From positions 62,001-126,000 of the forward strand of contig JAKLGU010000003.1 in NCBI GenBank assembly GCA_022710485.1: DNA of 64,000 nt, written 5' to 3'. The position numbers were made by a program, and so were the translations under genes. Below are positions 1 to 9,363 of the stretch, piece after piece. The notes under the pieces are model-generated. The model ran no database searches. It had not been told where the DNA came from and saw only the letters and a list, made by a program, of their open reading frames with translations. How positions within the stretch are numbered: the stretch's first letter is position 1; each line of letters begins with the position of its first letter. The DNA comes from Gemmatimonadota bacterium (GTDB taxonomy: Bacteria > Gemmatimonadota > Gemmatimonadetes > Gemmatimonadales > GWC2-71-9).

Positions 1-104
1 GGCTCAACCCCGCCGTCACCTCCCTCTTCGATTTCACCTACGAGGACTTCGAGGTGCTGGGCTACGACCCCCATCCCCACATACCGGGGAAGGTGGCGGT
101 GTGA
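1..104 (+). CDS. thyA: thymidylate synthase, C-terminal fragment (start outside window)
   Basis: Only the last 33 codons are present, read from base 3. They end in the canonical thymidylate synthase tail: a Phe-Asp-rich strand, then [20 protein letters not shown], where the YDPHP block matches the conserved C-terminus that closes over dUMP and folate. The enzyme makes dTMP from dUMP with methylene-tetrahydrofolate. Its TGA overlaps the GTG start of the next gene by four bases (GTGA), so thyA and folA are translationally coupled. This fits their roles: ThyA produces dihydrofolate and FolA recycles it. Confidence 0.93.
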   Translation, partial: LNPAVTSLFDFTYEDFEVLGYDPHPHIPGKVAV

Positions 105-589
105 CGATCTCCCTCGTGGTGGCGGTCGCCGAGAACGGCGTGATCGGACGGGAGAACGCCCTGCCGTGGCGGCTCTCGGCCGACCTGCGCCGGTTCAAGG
201 AGCTCACCATGGGGCACACCGTCATCATGGGACGGAAGACCTTCGAATCCATCGGGAAGGGGCTGACCGGGCGGCGGAATCTGGTCGTGAGCCGGAATCC
301 CGAGTTCCGCCCGGCGGGCGCGACCCGGGTGCCGAGCCTGGAGGCGGCGTTCGAGGCAGCGGGGCCGACGGGGGAGGTCTTTGTCATCGGCGGCTCCGAC
401 ATCTACCGCCAGGCACTGCCCCTCGCCGAGAAGATCTTCCTGACCCTCGTGCACGCCGCCCCCGAGGGAGACGCGCATTTTCCTCTGCCGGACAGCGCCC
501 GGTGGGCGCTGGTGTCGACCGAACTGCACGGGGCGGACGACAAGAACGAATTCTCCTCGGAATACCGCATCTACAAGCGGCGGCGCTGA
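101..589 (+). CDS. folA: dihydrofolate reductase
   Basis: A 162-residue protein, the usual length for bacterial DHFR, which reduces dihydrofolate to tetrahydrofolate with NADPH. Visible family marks are the N-terminal strand and Met20-like loop ([15 protein letters not shown]), the acidic substrate residue in [12 protein letters not shown], the NADPH-binding [10 protein letters not shown] block near residue 45, and the [12 protein letters not shown] motif near residue 95. Start is GTG at 101, overlapping the thyA stop; no other start gives the full N-terminal strand. It lies last in its operon, followed by a lower-GC gap. Confidence 0.97.
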   Translation: MTISLVVAVAENGVIGRENALPWRLSADLRRFKELTMGHTVIMGRKTFESIGKGLTGRRNLVVSRNPEFRPAGATRVPSLEAAFEAAGPTGEVFVIGGSDIYRQALPLAEKIFLTLVHAAPEGDAHFPLPDSARWALVSTELHGADDKNEFSSEYRIYKRRR

Positions 590-629
590 GCCGCCTCCTC
601 CGTTCCCACCTCCCCGCCGTCAAACGAAG

Positions 630-644
630 TTCGGAAATTCCGAA
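630..644. promoter_or_regulatory. 15-bp perfect palindrome, candidate operator
   Basis: TTCGGAAATTCCGAA is a perfect inverted repeat of two 7-base arms around one A. It lies in the AT-richest part of the 590-747 gap, about 100 bases before the ATP-grasp cluster. A weak promoter-like pair (TTGTGC, then TAACTT after 17 bases) follows it at about 653-681. A dyad this compact suits a dimeric repressor. It is not a terminator for folA because no T-run follows on the plus strand. The binding protein is unknown. Confidence 0.4.
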
Positions 645-747
645 AAAATCTATTGTGCTTCGCTCCCCTATTTCTTAACTTGGTATCCGACAACGCGAAG
701 CACCGAGCGCGCCGCGACGCGACGACCACGTTTTCGAGGGGGAGTGT

Positions 748-1851
748 TTGGGAGTTCGTATCGGACTCGCTTACAACCTGAAGCCCCAAGCCGCAGCGAT
801 TGCTGGGGGAGACTTCGCCTCCCCTGTCGACCGGAACACCGCCCTCCGCGCACTCCGCACCGATCTCGACCAGCCCGATCTCTACGCCGAGTGGGACGAA
901 CCCGGCACCATCGACGCCATCGAGCGGGCGCTGCGCCCCCTCGGCCAGGTGATCCGGCTCGAGGCCGACGCCTCGTTCCCCCAGAAGCTCGTCGACGCCC
1001 GCCCCGATTTCGTGTTCAACATCGCCGAGGGGCTCTACGGCCCCAACCGCGAGGGGCACGTGCCGGCCATCTGCGAGTTCTACGGCATTCCCTGCCACGC
1101 CTCCGACCCGCTGACACTCGGGCTCGCCCTCCACAAGGGGCGCGCCAAGGAAGTCATGGTGGCGCGCGGGGTGCCCACTGCGCCGTTCCGGATCGCTGAG
1201 TCGGTGGCCGACGCCGCCGCCTGCACCCTCCCCTTCCCGCTCTTCGTCAAGCCAGCGTGCGAGGGGTCGGGCAAGGGGATCACGGTGGACAACCTCTGCC
1301 ACGACCGCACCGCGCTCGTCGGCCGGGTGGAGCACCTGCTCACCACCTACCGGCAGCCGGTGCTCATCGAGGCCTGGCTCCCAGGAGCCGAGTTCACGGT
1401 GGCGGTGCTGGGCAACGGGCCGGAGGCGCGCTGCCTCCCCATCGTCGCCATGGACTACGCCGACCTCCCCGAGGGCGCCCCGCCGATCTACGGCTACGAG
1501 GCCAAGTGGCTCTGGGACACCCTCGACAACCCGCTCGACATCTACGAGTGCCCTGCGCAGATCCCGGAATCGCTTGCGCGCCAGATCCGCGACGCCTGCC
1601 TCGGCGCGTACCACGCGCTGGGCTGCCGCGACTGGTGCCGGATCGACGTCCGCTGCGACGCCGCCGGCAACCCCATGGTGGTGGAGCTCAATCCGCTGCC
1701 GGGGGTCCTGCCCGATCCGCGCGACAACTCCTGCTTCCCCAAGGCGGCGCGCGCCGCCGGCATGGACTACGACGAACTCATCCAGACGGTGGCGGACATC
1801 GCCTGGCGGCGGATCAGCGGCCGGCGGCTCCTTGCCGAGGTGGCGGCGTGA
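748..1851 (+). CDS. D-Ala-D-Ala-ligase-like ATP-grasp enzyme (copy 1)
   Basis: A 367-residue cytosolic ATP-grasp protein of the D-alanine-D-alanine ligase superfamily, which joins a carboxylate to an amine through an acyl-phosphate. The ATP-grasp fold shows in FVKPACEGSGKGI (Lys168 and the glycine loop), the IEAWLPGAEFTVAVLG strand near 207-222 and the metal-binding VVELNPLPG near 311-319. The first domain lacks the HG..GEDG motif of true Ddl and has VFNIAEGLYGPNREG instead, so the substrate may differ. Start is TTG at 748, preceded at a good distance by GAGGGGGAG; the in-frame alternatives lack this. It overlaps the next, paralogous gene by four bases. The acceptor substrate cannot be read from sequence. 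Confidence 0.85.
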   Translation: MGVRIGLAYNLKPQAAAIAGGDFASPVDRNTALRALRTDLDQPDLYAEWDEPGTIDAIERALRPLGQVIRLEADASFPQKLVDARPDFVFNIAEGLYGPNREGHVPAICEFYGIPCHASDPLTLGLALHKGRAKEVMVARGVPTAPFRIAESVADAAACTLPFPLFVKPACEGSGKGITVDNLCHDRTALVGRVEHLLTTYRQPVLIEAWLPGAEFTVAVLGNGPEARCLPIVAMDYADLPEGAPPIYGYEAKWLWDTLDNPLDIYECPAQIPESLARQIRDACLGAYHALGCRDWCRIDVRCDAAGNPMVVELNPLPGVLPDPRDNSCFPKAARAAGMDYDELIQTVADIAWRRISGRRLLAEVAA

Positions 1852-2855
1852 AGGTCGTCCTCCTGCACGACGGCGGCAGCGACGAGTGGAGCGCCACGGA
1901 CGTGGCCGCCGTCCTCGGCAACATCCGGGAGGTCGAGCAGATCCTTCGGGCCGCCGGCCACACCACCGAGACGGTCCCCGTCTACCTGGGAGACCTCACC
2001 TGGCTCGACCGGTGCCAGAAGGCCGACCTGGTCTTCAACCTCTGTGAGGGCATCGGCGGGGTCTCACGGTTCGAGGACTACGTGGTGGCCGCGCTCGAGC
2101 TGGCCCGGGTGCCCTTCACCGGGTGCCGGTCGTGGCCCGTCACCATCTGCCACCGGAAGCACGTGGCCAACACGCTGCTCCAGGCGGCCGGCGTGCCGGT
2201 TCCCCCGTTCGCGCTGGTGCACGAGCCGGTCGTGCCCAAGGGGCTCCGGTTCCCCGTCATCGTCAAGCCGTCCATGGAAGACGCCAGCGTCGGCATCGAC
2301 GAGGGTTCGGTGTGCCACACTCCCGCCGCCCTCCTCGAACGGCTCGCCAAGGCGACCGCCGCCTGGGAAGACGTGATGGTGCAGGAGTACGTGGCGGGGC
2401 GGGAGTTCAACGTGGGGTTCATCGGGGCGACGGCGCTTCCGATTTCCGAAATCGACTTCGCGGGCCTCGGCGAGGGAAAGCCGCCCATCGTCACCTACGC
2501 CGCCAAATGGGAAGCTGGCAGTGACTACGACCTGCACACCATTCCGGTCTGCCCCGCCAAGATCGACAAGAGCACCGCGGAACAGCTGACCCGTGTGGCA
2601 GAACGTGCGTGGCGGGCTCTGGCAAAGTGCGAGGGATATGGCCGAGTGGACATCCGGCTCGACGCGGCGGGCACTCCGTGGGTGCTCGAGGTGAACCCCG
2701 ATCCCGATCTCTCGAGCGACGCCGGACTTGCTCGGATGGGCCGGGCATACGGCTGGGACTATTCCGCGCTCGTGCTGCAGGTCGCCGAAGAAGCATTGGA
2801 GCGGGGGCGCGCCGCGCTGGCGGAGGGCGCCCTGTCGGGGCGGATCACTTCGTGA
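1848..2855 (+). CDS. D-Ala-D-Ala-ligase-like ATP-grasp enzyme (copy 2)
   Basis: A 335-residue paralogue of the preceding gene, with the same layout: VFNLCEGIGG near 62-71 in the first domain, VIVKPSMEDASVGID near 137-151 for nucleotide binding, VQEYVAGREFNVGFIG near 178-193, and the metal site WVLEVNPDPDLSSDAG near 278-292. The last motif departs from copy 1 (ELNPLPG), so the two probably handle different acceptors. The GTG start at 1848 overlaps the upstream stop (GTGA). An open frame extends far upstream, but that part is only the shadow of copy 1. Two tandem ligases suggest two successive amide bonds, or one heteromeric enzyme. Confidence 0.85.
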   Translation: MKVVLLHDGGSDEWSATDVAAVLGNIREVEQILRAAGHTTETVPVYLGDLTWLDRCQKADLVFNLCEGIGGVSRFEDYVVAALELARVPFTGCRSWPVTICHRKHVANTLLQAAGVPVPPFALVHEPVVPKGLRFPVIVKPSMEDASVGIDEGSVCHTPAALLERLAKATAAWEDVMVQEYVAGREFNVGFIGATALPISEIDFAGLGEGKPPIVTYAAKWEAGSDYDLHTIPVCPAKIDKSTAEQLTRVAERAWRALAKCEGYGRVDIRLDAAGTPWVLEVNPDPDLSSDAGLARMGRAYGWDYSALVLQVAEEALERGRAALAEGALSGRITS

Positions 2856-3352
2856 CGCGGGCCGCGGTCGCTGGACGGCTCCGCGGGCTGACAGGGGCGG
2901 ACCGAGTCGGTGTCGAGGCGATCACCGTAGGCACCGGCCTCTTCCGGGACGATGAAGTCCCCGTGGCGCTGGAGGTCTTCGACGCCGCGGTGGCGGGAAG
3001 TCCCGATTACACGGCGGTGGGCGTGGAGGTGGACGGGCGCCTGGCGGGGTGGATCTGCTGGGGTCGGACGCCCTGCACCGTGGCCACCTGGGACCTCTAC
3101 TGGATGGCGGTCGATCCGGCGCTTCACGGGCTCGGACTCGGCACGCTTCTGGTAAACGAGATGGAGCGCCGCCTGGCCGGTCAGGCGCGGCTGGTGGTGG
3201 TGGAGACGGCGGGCCGGGCGGACTACGCCCCGACGCGCGCCTTCTACGAGGCCCGGGGATACCGGGCCGTCGCGCAGATCCCGGACTTCTACGCACCGGG
3301 AGACGACCAGGTGACGTTCGTGAAGTACTTCGAGGTCCCCGCAACAACCTGA
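2852..3352 (+). CDS. GNAT-family N-acetyltransferase
   Basis: A 166-residue protein with the GNAT acetyl-CoA fold. The core is LYWMAVDPALHGLGLGTLLVNEMERRL, where the residues between the Asp-Pro and the LGLGTLL loop bind the CoA pyrophosphate, followed by a typical motif-B strand ending in TRAFYEARGYR. GTG at 2852 overlaps the ATP-grasp stop by four bases, so this start is preferred to an upstream one inside the previous gene. It is shorter than the beta-lysine acetyltransferase AblB (about 270 residues), but the adjacent aminomutase makes a beta-amino acid a plausible substrate. The acceptor is unproven. Confidence 0.8.
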   Translation: MTRAAVAGRLRGLTGADRVGVEAITVGTGLFRDDEVPVALEVFDAAVAGSPDYTAVGVEVDGRLAGWICWGRTPCTVATWDLYWMAVDPALHGLGLGTLLVNEMERRLAGQARLVVVETAGRADYAPTRAFYEARGYRAVAQIPDFYAPGDDQVTFVKYFEVPATT

Positions 3353-3367
3353 GGATGGGGTACAGGC

Positions 3368-4543
3368 ATGGAGACTTGGCAGGAAGTCCTGCGTAAGAAC
3401 TCGATCGCGTCGCTCGACACGCTCGCCAGCCGGTTCGGCGCCGAGAATTTCCCCGAGCTCGACCGGCTTCGGCTGGCGGCGGAGAATTTCGAGTTCCGGA
3501 TCTCGCCGGCCATGGTGGATCTCATCCAGTCCCCCGATGACCCGATCTGGCGCCAGTACGTGCCCACCGTCCAGGAGCTCGAGGTCCACGACGGCATCGT
3601 GGACTCGCTCAACGAGGACGAGGACAGCCCGGTGCCGAACATCACGCACCGCTATCCCGACCGGGCCCTCTTCCTGGTGAGCCCCGTCTGCGCCAGCTAT
3701 TGCCGGTTCTGCACCCGGCGGCGCAAGGTGGGAGACCCCGAGAAGATCCCCATGTCGCAGTTCGAGTCGGCCTTCCAGTACCTGGAGAGCCACACCGAAA
3801 TCCGCGACGTCATCATGTCGGGTGGCGACCCGCTGCTGCTCAACGACCGCCGGCTCGACGCCATCCTGGCGCGGCTCCGGAGCATCAAGCACATCCAGAT
3901 CATCCGGATCGGGAGCCGGGTCCCCTGCCACCTCCCCGAGCGGATCACGCCGGAGCTCTGCGCCACGATCAAGAAGTACCACCCGGTCTGGATCAACACG
4001 CACTTCAACCACCCCGACGAGCTGACGCCGGCGGCGGTCAAGGGACTCGGCATGCTGGCCGACGCCGGCATCCCGCTCGGCTGCCAAACGGTCCTGCTCC
4101 GGGGCGTCAACGACACCCCCGAGATCATGAAGCAGCTGATGCACCGCCTCATGATGGCGCGGGTGCGGCCCTACTACATCTACATGGCCGACCAGGTGGC
4201 CGGGGCGGAGCACTTCCGGACCAGCATCCAGACCGGGCTCCAGATCATGGAGTCGCTCCGCGGCTGGACCAGCGGGCTCGCCAACCCGCATTTCGTCATC
4301 GACGCCCCCGGCGGCGGCGGCAAGATTCCCCTCCTGCCGGAATACGTGGTGTCCATGAGCGACGAAGAGGTGGTCCTCCGGAACTTCCGGGGCGAGCGCT
4401 TCGTCTACCGGCAGCCGAACGAGGAGCTGGCGGTCGCGGCCATGGGTCGCCGTACCGACCCGGAATACCTCTTCCAGCCGACGCTGCAACTGAAGAAGCC
4501 GGCCAAGCGGACCAGCAAGACAGCGAAGCGAAAGCTGGCCTGA
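3368..4543 (+). CDS. kamA: lysine 2,3-aminomutase (KamA-family radical SAM enzyme)
   Basis: A 391-residue radical SAM, PLP-dependent aminomutase. The cluster-binding CASYCRFC motif gives Cys108, Cys112 and Cys115; the following Arg117 matches the residue that holds the substrate carboxylate. PLP would be bound by Lys319 in DAPGGGGK. Asp275 (IYMADQ) and Asp312 (VIDAPG) match the two aspartates that bind the epsilon-amino group in clostridial lysine 2,3-aminomutase, favouring L-lysine over glutamate as substrate. The full N-terminal domain is present, unlike EpmB. It starts 15 bases after the GNAT gene and is the last gene of the cluster. Expected product is L-beta-lysine; its fate here is unknown. 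Confidence 0.88.
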   Translation: METWQEVLRKNSIASLDTLASRFGAENFPELDRLRLAAENFEFRISPAMVDLIQSPDDPIWRQYVPTVQELEVHDGIVDSLNEDEDSPVPNITHRYPDRALFLVSPVCASYCRFCTRRRKVGDPEKIPMSQFESAFQYLESHTEIRDVIMSGGDPLLLNDRRLDAILARLRSIKHIQIIRIGSRVPCHLPERITPELCATIKKYHPVWINTHFNHPDELTPAAVKGLGMLADAGIPLGCQTVLLRGVNDTPEIMKQLMHRLMMARVRPYYIYMADQVAGAEHFRTSIQTGLQIMESLRGWTSGLANPHFVIDAPGGGGKIPLLPEYVVSMSDEEVVLRNFRGERFVYRQPNEELAVAAMGRRTDPEYLFQPTLQLKKPAKRTSKTAKRKLA

Positions 4544-4579
4544 GCGCCGGGCACCCCCTGAGGGCGTACCTGGAAGAGC

Positions 4580-4608
4580 CCCGCCCGGCCGTTGCCGGGC
4601 GGGATTTT
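4580..4608 (+). terminator. rho-independent terminator after kamA
   Basis: A perfect 9-bp GC stem (CCCGCCCGG at 4580-4588, CCGGGCGGG at 4595-4603) with a 6-base loop is followed by ATTTT. It lies 37 bases after the kamA stop and closes the ATP-grasp/GNAT/KamA unit. Confidence 0.85.
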
Positions 4609-4676
4609 CCTTTCCCCCTCTTGCCGTCCTGCCGATTCGGTGGAACACTTGTCCTGACCCCTTCGGGAGCACCCTG

Positions 4677-4982
4677 ATGGCGCTGGGCGGCAGGAGCTGG
4701 GAGGAGTGGATCGCGCAGTACGCCACCAGCCACACCAATCCGGTCAACCGGGTGTGCCACACCGTCGGCATCCCCCTGATCGCGCTTTCGATTCCCCTTT
4801 TTATTGTCGCCATCTGGGTGCCGGGCTTCTGGCGGATCCCGCTCACCCTCTTCGTGGTGGGCTGGGTGTTCCAGTTCATCGGCCACGCCTTCGAGGGGAA
4901 GCCGCCGGAGTTTTTCAAGGACTGGCGGTTCCTGTTCGTGGGGCTCCGCTGGTGGGTGGCCAAGCTGCAGGGCCGGGCATAG
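4677..4982 (+). CDS. DUF962 / Mpo1-like small membrane protein
   Basis: A 101-residue protein with the DUF962 signature: an N-terminal HTNPVNRVCHTVGIP block, two hydrophobic segments (about 30-50 and 55-75) and a second histidine motif, FIGHAFEGKPPEFF. The family includes yeast Mpo1, an iron-dependent dioxygenase that shortens 2-hydroxy fatty acids; the histidines are the likely metal ligands. The bacterial function is untested. It comes just after the kamA terminator, and its TAG stop touches the start of the next gene. Confidence 0.85.
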   Translation: MALGGRSWEEWIAQYATSHTNPVNRVCHTVGIPLIALSIPLFIVAIWVPGFWRIPLTLFVVGWVFQFIGHAFEGKPPEFFKDWRFLFVGLRWWVAKLQGRA

Positions 4983-4984
4983 TG

Positions 4985-5563
4985 ATGGACCGTCGGGAAC
5001 TCGTCGCGCTGCTTGGAAGCGCCGGACTCGCCGGATTCGCCTGCCGCCCCAACAAGGAGCCGGGCGACCCCTCGCTGCAGCGCGCCCAGGTGGGCCCACC
5101 CTACCAGTTCAAGGCGCTCGACGCGCACCAGGCGGCGACCGTGGCGGTGCTGGTCGACTGCATCATCCCCGCCACCGAGACTCCCGGCGCCGCGGCGGCG
5201 GGAGTGCCCGAGTTCATCGACGTCATCGTCGGGGAGTGGTACCACCCGGACGAACGGACGCAGTTCCTGGCGGGCCTCGCGGAACTCGACCAGCGGAGCG
5301 CCGCCATCGGATCGGGCCGGTTTCTCGAGCTGGATGGCGGTCAGCAGATGGCGCTCCTCGAGACGGTGGAGGCCGAGGCGTTCGCGGCCCGGAAGGCTGA
5401 CCCCGCCGCCCCGACGCCGTTCTGGCTCCGGCTCAAGTCGCTCACCGTCTACGGGTACTACAACTCGGCGGTCGGCTCCCTCCAGGAACTCGACCGGCCC
5501 GCCATCCCGGGGCGCTTCGACGGCTGCGAGCACCTCCCCGCCGCCCGCCCGGGGGGACTCTGA
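4985..5563 (+). CDS. gluconate 2-dehydrogenase subunit 3-like protein, Tat-exported (copy 1)
   Basis: A 192-residue small subunit of the gluconate-2-dehydrogenase subunit 3 family, found with membrane or periplasmic GMC flavoenzymes. The N-terminus has a twin-arginine signal (DRRELVALLG followed by a hydrophobic stretch and Cys). The body carries the family-type segment ending in PATETPGAAAAGVPEFID and a C-terminal YGYYNSAVG. The small subunit normally matures or carries the signal for export of the partner. GTG at 4982 or ATG at 4985 can start it; ATG is chosen. Its stop overlaps the GMC gene (TGATG), so the pair is translated together. Confidence 0.83.
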   Translation: MDRRELVALLGSAGLAGFACRPNKEPGDPSLQRAQVGPPYQFKALDAHQAATVAVLVDCIIPATETPGAAAAGVPEFIDVIVGEWYHPDERTQFLAGLAELDQRSAAIGSGRFLELDGGQQMALLETVEAEAFAARKADPAAPTPFWLRLKSLTVYGYYNSAVGSLQELDRPAIPGRFDGCEHLPAARPGGL

Positions 5564-7245
5564 TGCCGAAGCCGTACGATGCGATCGTGGTCGGCTCCGG
5601 CATCAGCGGCGGCTGGGCCGCCAAGGAATTGACGGAGCGCGGGCTCGACACGCTGGTGCTCGAGGCGGGCGGGCCGATCGACCCGGCAAAGGACTACGTG
5701 GAACATGTGCCGCCCTGGCAGCTCCACTTCCGCGGCTGGGGCGACCGCCAGGCGCTGGACCGCGACCAGCCGGTCCAGAAGACCTGCTACGCCTGCGACG
5801 AGTGGGGCAGCAAGTTCTTCGTGAATGACCGCGAGAACCCCTACACCACCGCCGACGACGAACCGTTCCGCTGGATCCGCGGCCGGCAGGTGGGGGGCCG
5901 CTCCATCATGTGGGGCCGGCAGGTGTACCGCTGGAGCGACCTCGACTTCACCGCCAACCTCCACGACGGGCTCGGCACCGACTGGCCGATCCGCTACGCC
6001 GACATCGCCCCCTGGTACAGCTACGTCGAGCGCTTCATCGGGGTGAGCGGTGAGCGGCTCGGACTTGCCCAGCTGCCGGACGGCGAGTTCCTGCCGCCGA
6101 TGCAGCTCAACTGCGCCGAGCGGCATGTCCGGGACAAGTTGAAGATGGCCTTCGGCGGCGAGCGGCACCTCACCATCGGCCGGGCGGCCATCCTGACGCA
6201 GGACCACAACGGCCGGAAGGCGTGCCACTACTGCGGCCCCTGCGAGCGGGGCTGCATCACTCACTCCTATTTCAACAGCATCGGTTCGACCCTCCCGGCG
6301 GCCCGGGCGACCGGCCGCCTCACCCTGCGGCCGCACAGCGTGGTCCACAGCGTCATCTACGGCCCGAAGCAGGGCCGGGCCACGGGAGTCCGGGTGATCG
6401 ACGCGCAGACGATGGAAATGATGGAGTTCCAGGCGCGCGTGGTGTTCCTCTGCGCCTCCGCGCTCGAGTCCACCCGGATCCTGCTTCATTCCACGAGCCC
6501 GGAGTTCCCGACGGGCCTGGCCAACTCAAGCGGCCAGCTCGGGCGCAACCTCATGGACCACACCATGGGCGGCGGGGCGAGCGGCACCATCCCCGGCTAC
6601 GAATCGGAGTGGATCTACGGCAACCGGCCCAACGGGATCTACCTCCCCCGGTTCCGGAACGTCACGGCGGCCCACAAGGGATTCGTGCGCGGGTATGCCT
6701 TCCAAGGCGGCGGGAGCCGGAGCGACTGGGGGCGCGGCGGATCGACGCCCGGCATCGGCAAGGCGTTCAAGGAGTCGCTCAAGCAGCCCGGGCCGTGGCG
6801 CTTCGGCTTCTACGGCTTCGGGGAGTGCCTGCCAAACGCCGAGAACTTCATCGAGCTCGATCCCGCCGTGAAGGACAAGTGGGGGATCCCGGCGCTCCGC
6901 ATCCACTGCAGGTGGCGGGAGAACGAGCGGGCGATGCTCCAGGATATGTCGGTGACCGCGGCGGAAATGCTAGAGGCGGCAGGCGCCACGGACATCCGCT
7001 CGTACGTCGAGGACAACCCGCCCGGGCTCACCATCCACGAAATGGGGACCGCCCGGATGGGACGGGACCCGGCCACCTCTGTTCTCAACGCCCACAACCA
7101 GGCGCATGACGTGAAGAATCTCTTCGTGACCGACGGCGCCTGCATGGCGTCCTCCGCCAACCAGAATCCCTCCATCACCTACATGGCGCTGACCGCGCGG
7201 GCCGCGGACTTCGCGGTGGCCAGCATGAATCGGGGAGAACTCTGA
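5563..7245 (+). CDS. GMC oxidoreductase, glycoside/sugar dehydrogenase large subunit (copy 1)
   Basis: A 560-residue FAD enzyme of the glucose-methanol-choline family. The dinucleotide-binding VVGSGISGG is at 9-17 and a flavin-contact stretch ending in LVLEAGG follows. Near the C-terminus are IHEMGTARMG and NQNPSITYM, bearing the catalytic His and Asn. A CHYCGPCERGC motif (Cys221, 224, 227, 231) could hold an Fe-S cluster relaying electrons, as in bacterial FAD-glucose and glucoside 3-dehydrogenases. It has no signal of its own and would be exported with the upstream Tat partner. It overlaps both neighbours at TGATG junctions. The oxidised sugar position is inferred from the wider locus. Confidence 0.85.
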   Translation: MPKPYDAIVVGSGISGGWAAKELTERGLDTLVLEAGGPIDPAKDYVEHVPPWQLHFRGWGDRQALDRDQPVQKTCYACDEWGSKFFVNDRENPYTTADDEPFRWIRGRQVGGRSIMWGRQVYRWSDLDFTANLHDGLGTDWPIRYADIAPWYSYVERFIGVSGERLGLAQLPDGEFLPPMQLNCAERHVRDKLKMAFGGERHLTIGRAAILTQDHNGRKACHYCGPCERGCITHSYFNSIGSTLPAARATGRLTLRPHSVVHSVIYGPKQGRATGVRVIDAQTMEMMEFQARVVFLCASALESTRILLHSTSPEFPTGLANSSGQLGRNLMDHTMGGGASGTIPGYESEWIYGNRPNGIYLPRFRNVTAAHKGFVRGYAFQGGGSRSDWGRGGSTPGIGKAFKESLKQPGPWRFGFYGFGECLPNAENFIELDPAVKDKWGIPALRIHCRWRENERAMLQDMSVTAAEMLEAAGATDIRSYVEDNPPGLTIHEMGTARMGRDPATSVLNAHNQAHDVKNLFVTDGACMASSANQNPSITYMALTARAADFAVASMNRGEL

Positions 7246-8079
7246 TGGGCTCACGCCGGGACGCCATCCGCGCCCTCTCCTCGGCCGCCGTGGCGGCCGC
7301 GCTCCCCGCCTGGGCCACCACGGACCGCGCCGACCGGCTGAAGCGGCTCGGGGTCCAACTCTATACCGTCCGAAACGCCCTCAAGGCGGACTTCGACGGG
7401 ACGCTCCGGAAGGTTGCCGCCATCGGGTACAAGGAGGTGGAGTTCGCGGGATACATGGGGCGCACTCCCACCCAGGTGAGGGACTCCCTCAAGCAGGCGG
7501 GCCTCCGCGCCCCCGCCGAGCACGTGGACCTCGAGACGCTCGAGAAGGACTGGGGCGCGACCGTCGAGGCGGCGCACACCGTCGGGCACGAGTACCTGGT
7601 GGTCGCGTGGATCGACGCCGCGAGGCGCGGCTCGATCGAGGACTACAAGCGCATCGCCGGCATCTTCAACCAGCTCGGGCGCCAGGCCAACGCCGCCGGC
7701 CTCCGGTTCGGGTATCACAACCACGCCTACGAGATGGCCACCCTGGACGGTCAGGTCCCGTACGACGTCCTCCTCCAGCACACCGACCCCGACCTGGTCT
7801 GCTTCGAAATGGACCTCTACTGGACCACCGACGGGGGGAAGGACCCGCTGGCCTACTTCGCGAAGTACCCGGGCCGCTTTCCGCTGGTGCACGTGAAGGA
7901 CCGGACGGCCAGCGGCCAGATGGTGGACGTCGGCCAGGGGACGATCGACTGGGGCGCGATCTTCTCACATCGGAAGCAGGCCGGCATGAAGCACGAGTTC
8001 GTGGAGCACGACGAGCCCGGCGACCCGTTCGCCTCCATCACGGCGAGCTACGACTACCTCCGGGCACTGCGGTTCCCCA

Positions 8080-8087
<8 letters not shown>
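7245..8087 (+). CDS. Tat-exported sugar phosphate isomerase/epimerase-like TIM barrel
   Basis: A 280-residue xylose-isomerase-like TIM-barrel protein. The N-terminus has SRRDAIRALSS and a hydrophobic run ending AWA, a Tat-like signal, so it acts outside the cytoplasm. Metal-site strands are visible: KEVEFAG near 65, FGYHNHAYE near 160, CFEMDLYW near 186 and LVHVKDR near 212, with a final HEFVEHDEP. Relatives isomerise or epimerise free or keto sugars. Its start overlaps the GMC stop (TGATG), so it probably processes the product of that dehydrogenase. The exact substrate is unknown. Confidence 0.8.
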
Positions 8088-8973
<886 letters not shown>

Positions 8974-9000
8974 ACCCCCATCACACCGAGGAGGCTGGCC

Positions 9001-9363
9001 ATGGGTGACGGCATGCTGAAGGGCCTGTCCAAGCCGACGATGATCGGCACCGTACTGCAGGTCGGCATGATCCTGCTCGGCAAGGTGAGCCCGATGGTCG
9101 GGCAGAACTTCGCGATCGGCGGGACGAGCATCGCCGCCATCACTGGCGTGCTCGCCTCGATGATGGGGAAGCCGGCGGGGATGGGCGGCGCGGCCGGCGG
9201 CGGCGCCGTCGCAGCGGGAGTCAGCGCGCTCATCGGCACGCTAGTCTCCATGGCCACCGGCCAGACCGGCATGGACACCATCGCCATCGGCACCGGCAGC
9301 TCCGTGGTGGCGGGCGCCCTCGGCGGCATTGTGGGACAACTGCTGGGCGGCAAGAAGGGGTGA
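9001..9363 (+). CDS. glycine-rich small membrane protein, unknown function
   Basis: A 120-residue hydrophobic protein rich in Gly, Ala and Met, with at least three membrane-prone segments (about 14-30, 38-53, 65-115) containing small-residue packing patterns such as [15 protein letters not shown], and a basic tail GGKKG. AGGAGG lies upstream of ATG 9001 at good spacing. No family is recognised. Its stop overlaps the next gene (GTGA). Such helices can resemble holins or glycine-zipper proteins, but nothing here decides that. Confidence 0.65.
   Translation: MGDGMLKGLSKPTMIGTVLQVGMILLGKVSPMVGQNFAIGGTSIAAITGVLASMMGKPAGMGGAAGGGAVAAGVSALIGTLVSMATGQTGMDTIAIGTGSSVVAGALGGIVGQLLGGKKG

Noticed and set aside
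2852..3352. GNAT gene as a definite AblB (beta-lysine acetyltransferase)
   Set aside because: The protein is much shorter than AblB and the acceptor site cannot be recognised; only the context suggests the substrate.
2759..5533. A 924-codon open frame on the minus strand
   Set aside because: It runs antisense to ATP-grasp, GNAT, KamA, DUF962 and subunit-3 genes that have clear family motifs; it is low-complexity Arg/Gly/Pro-rich sequence typical of shadow frames in high-GC DNA.
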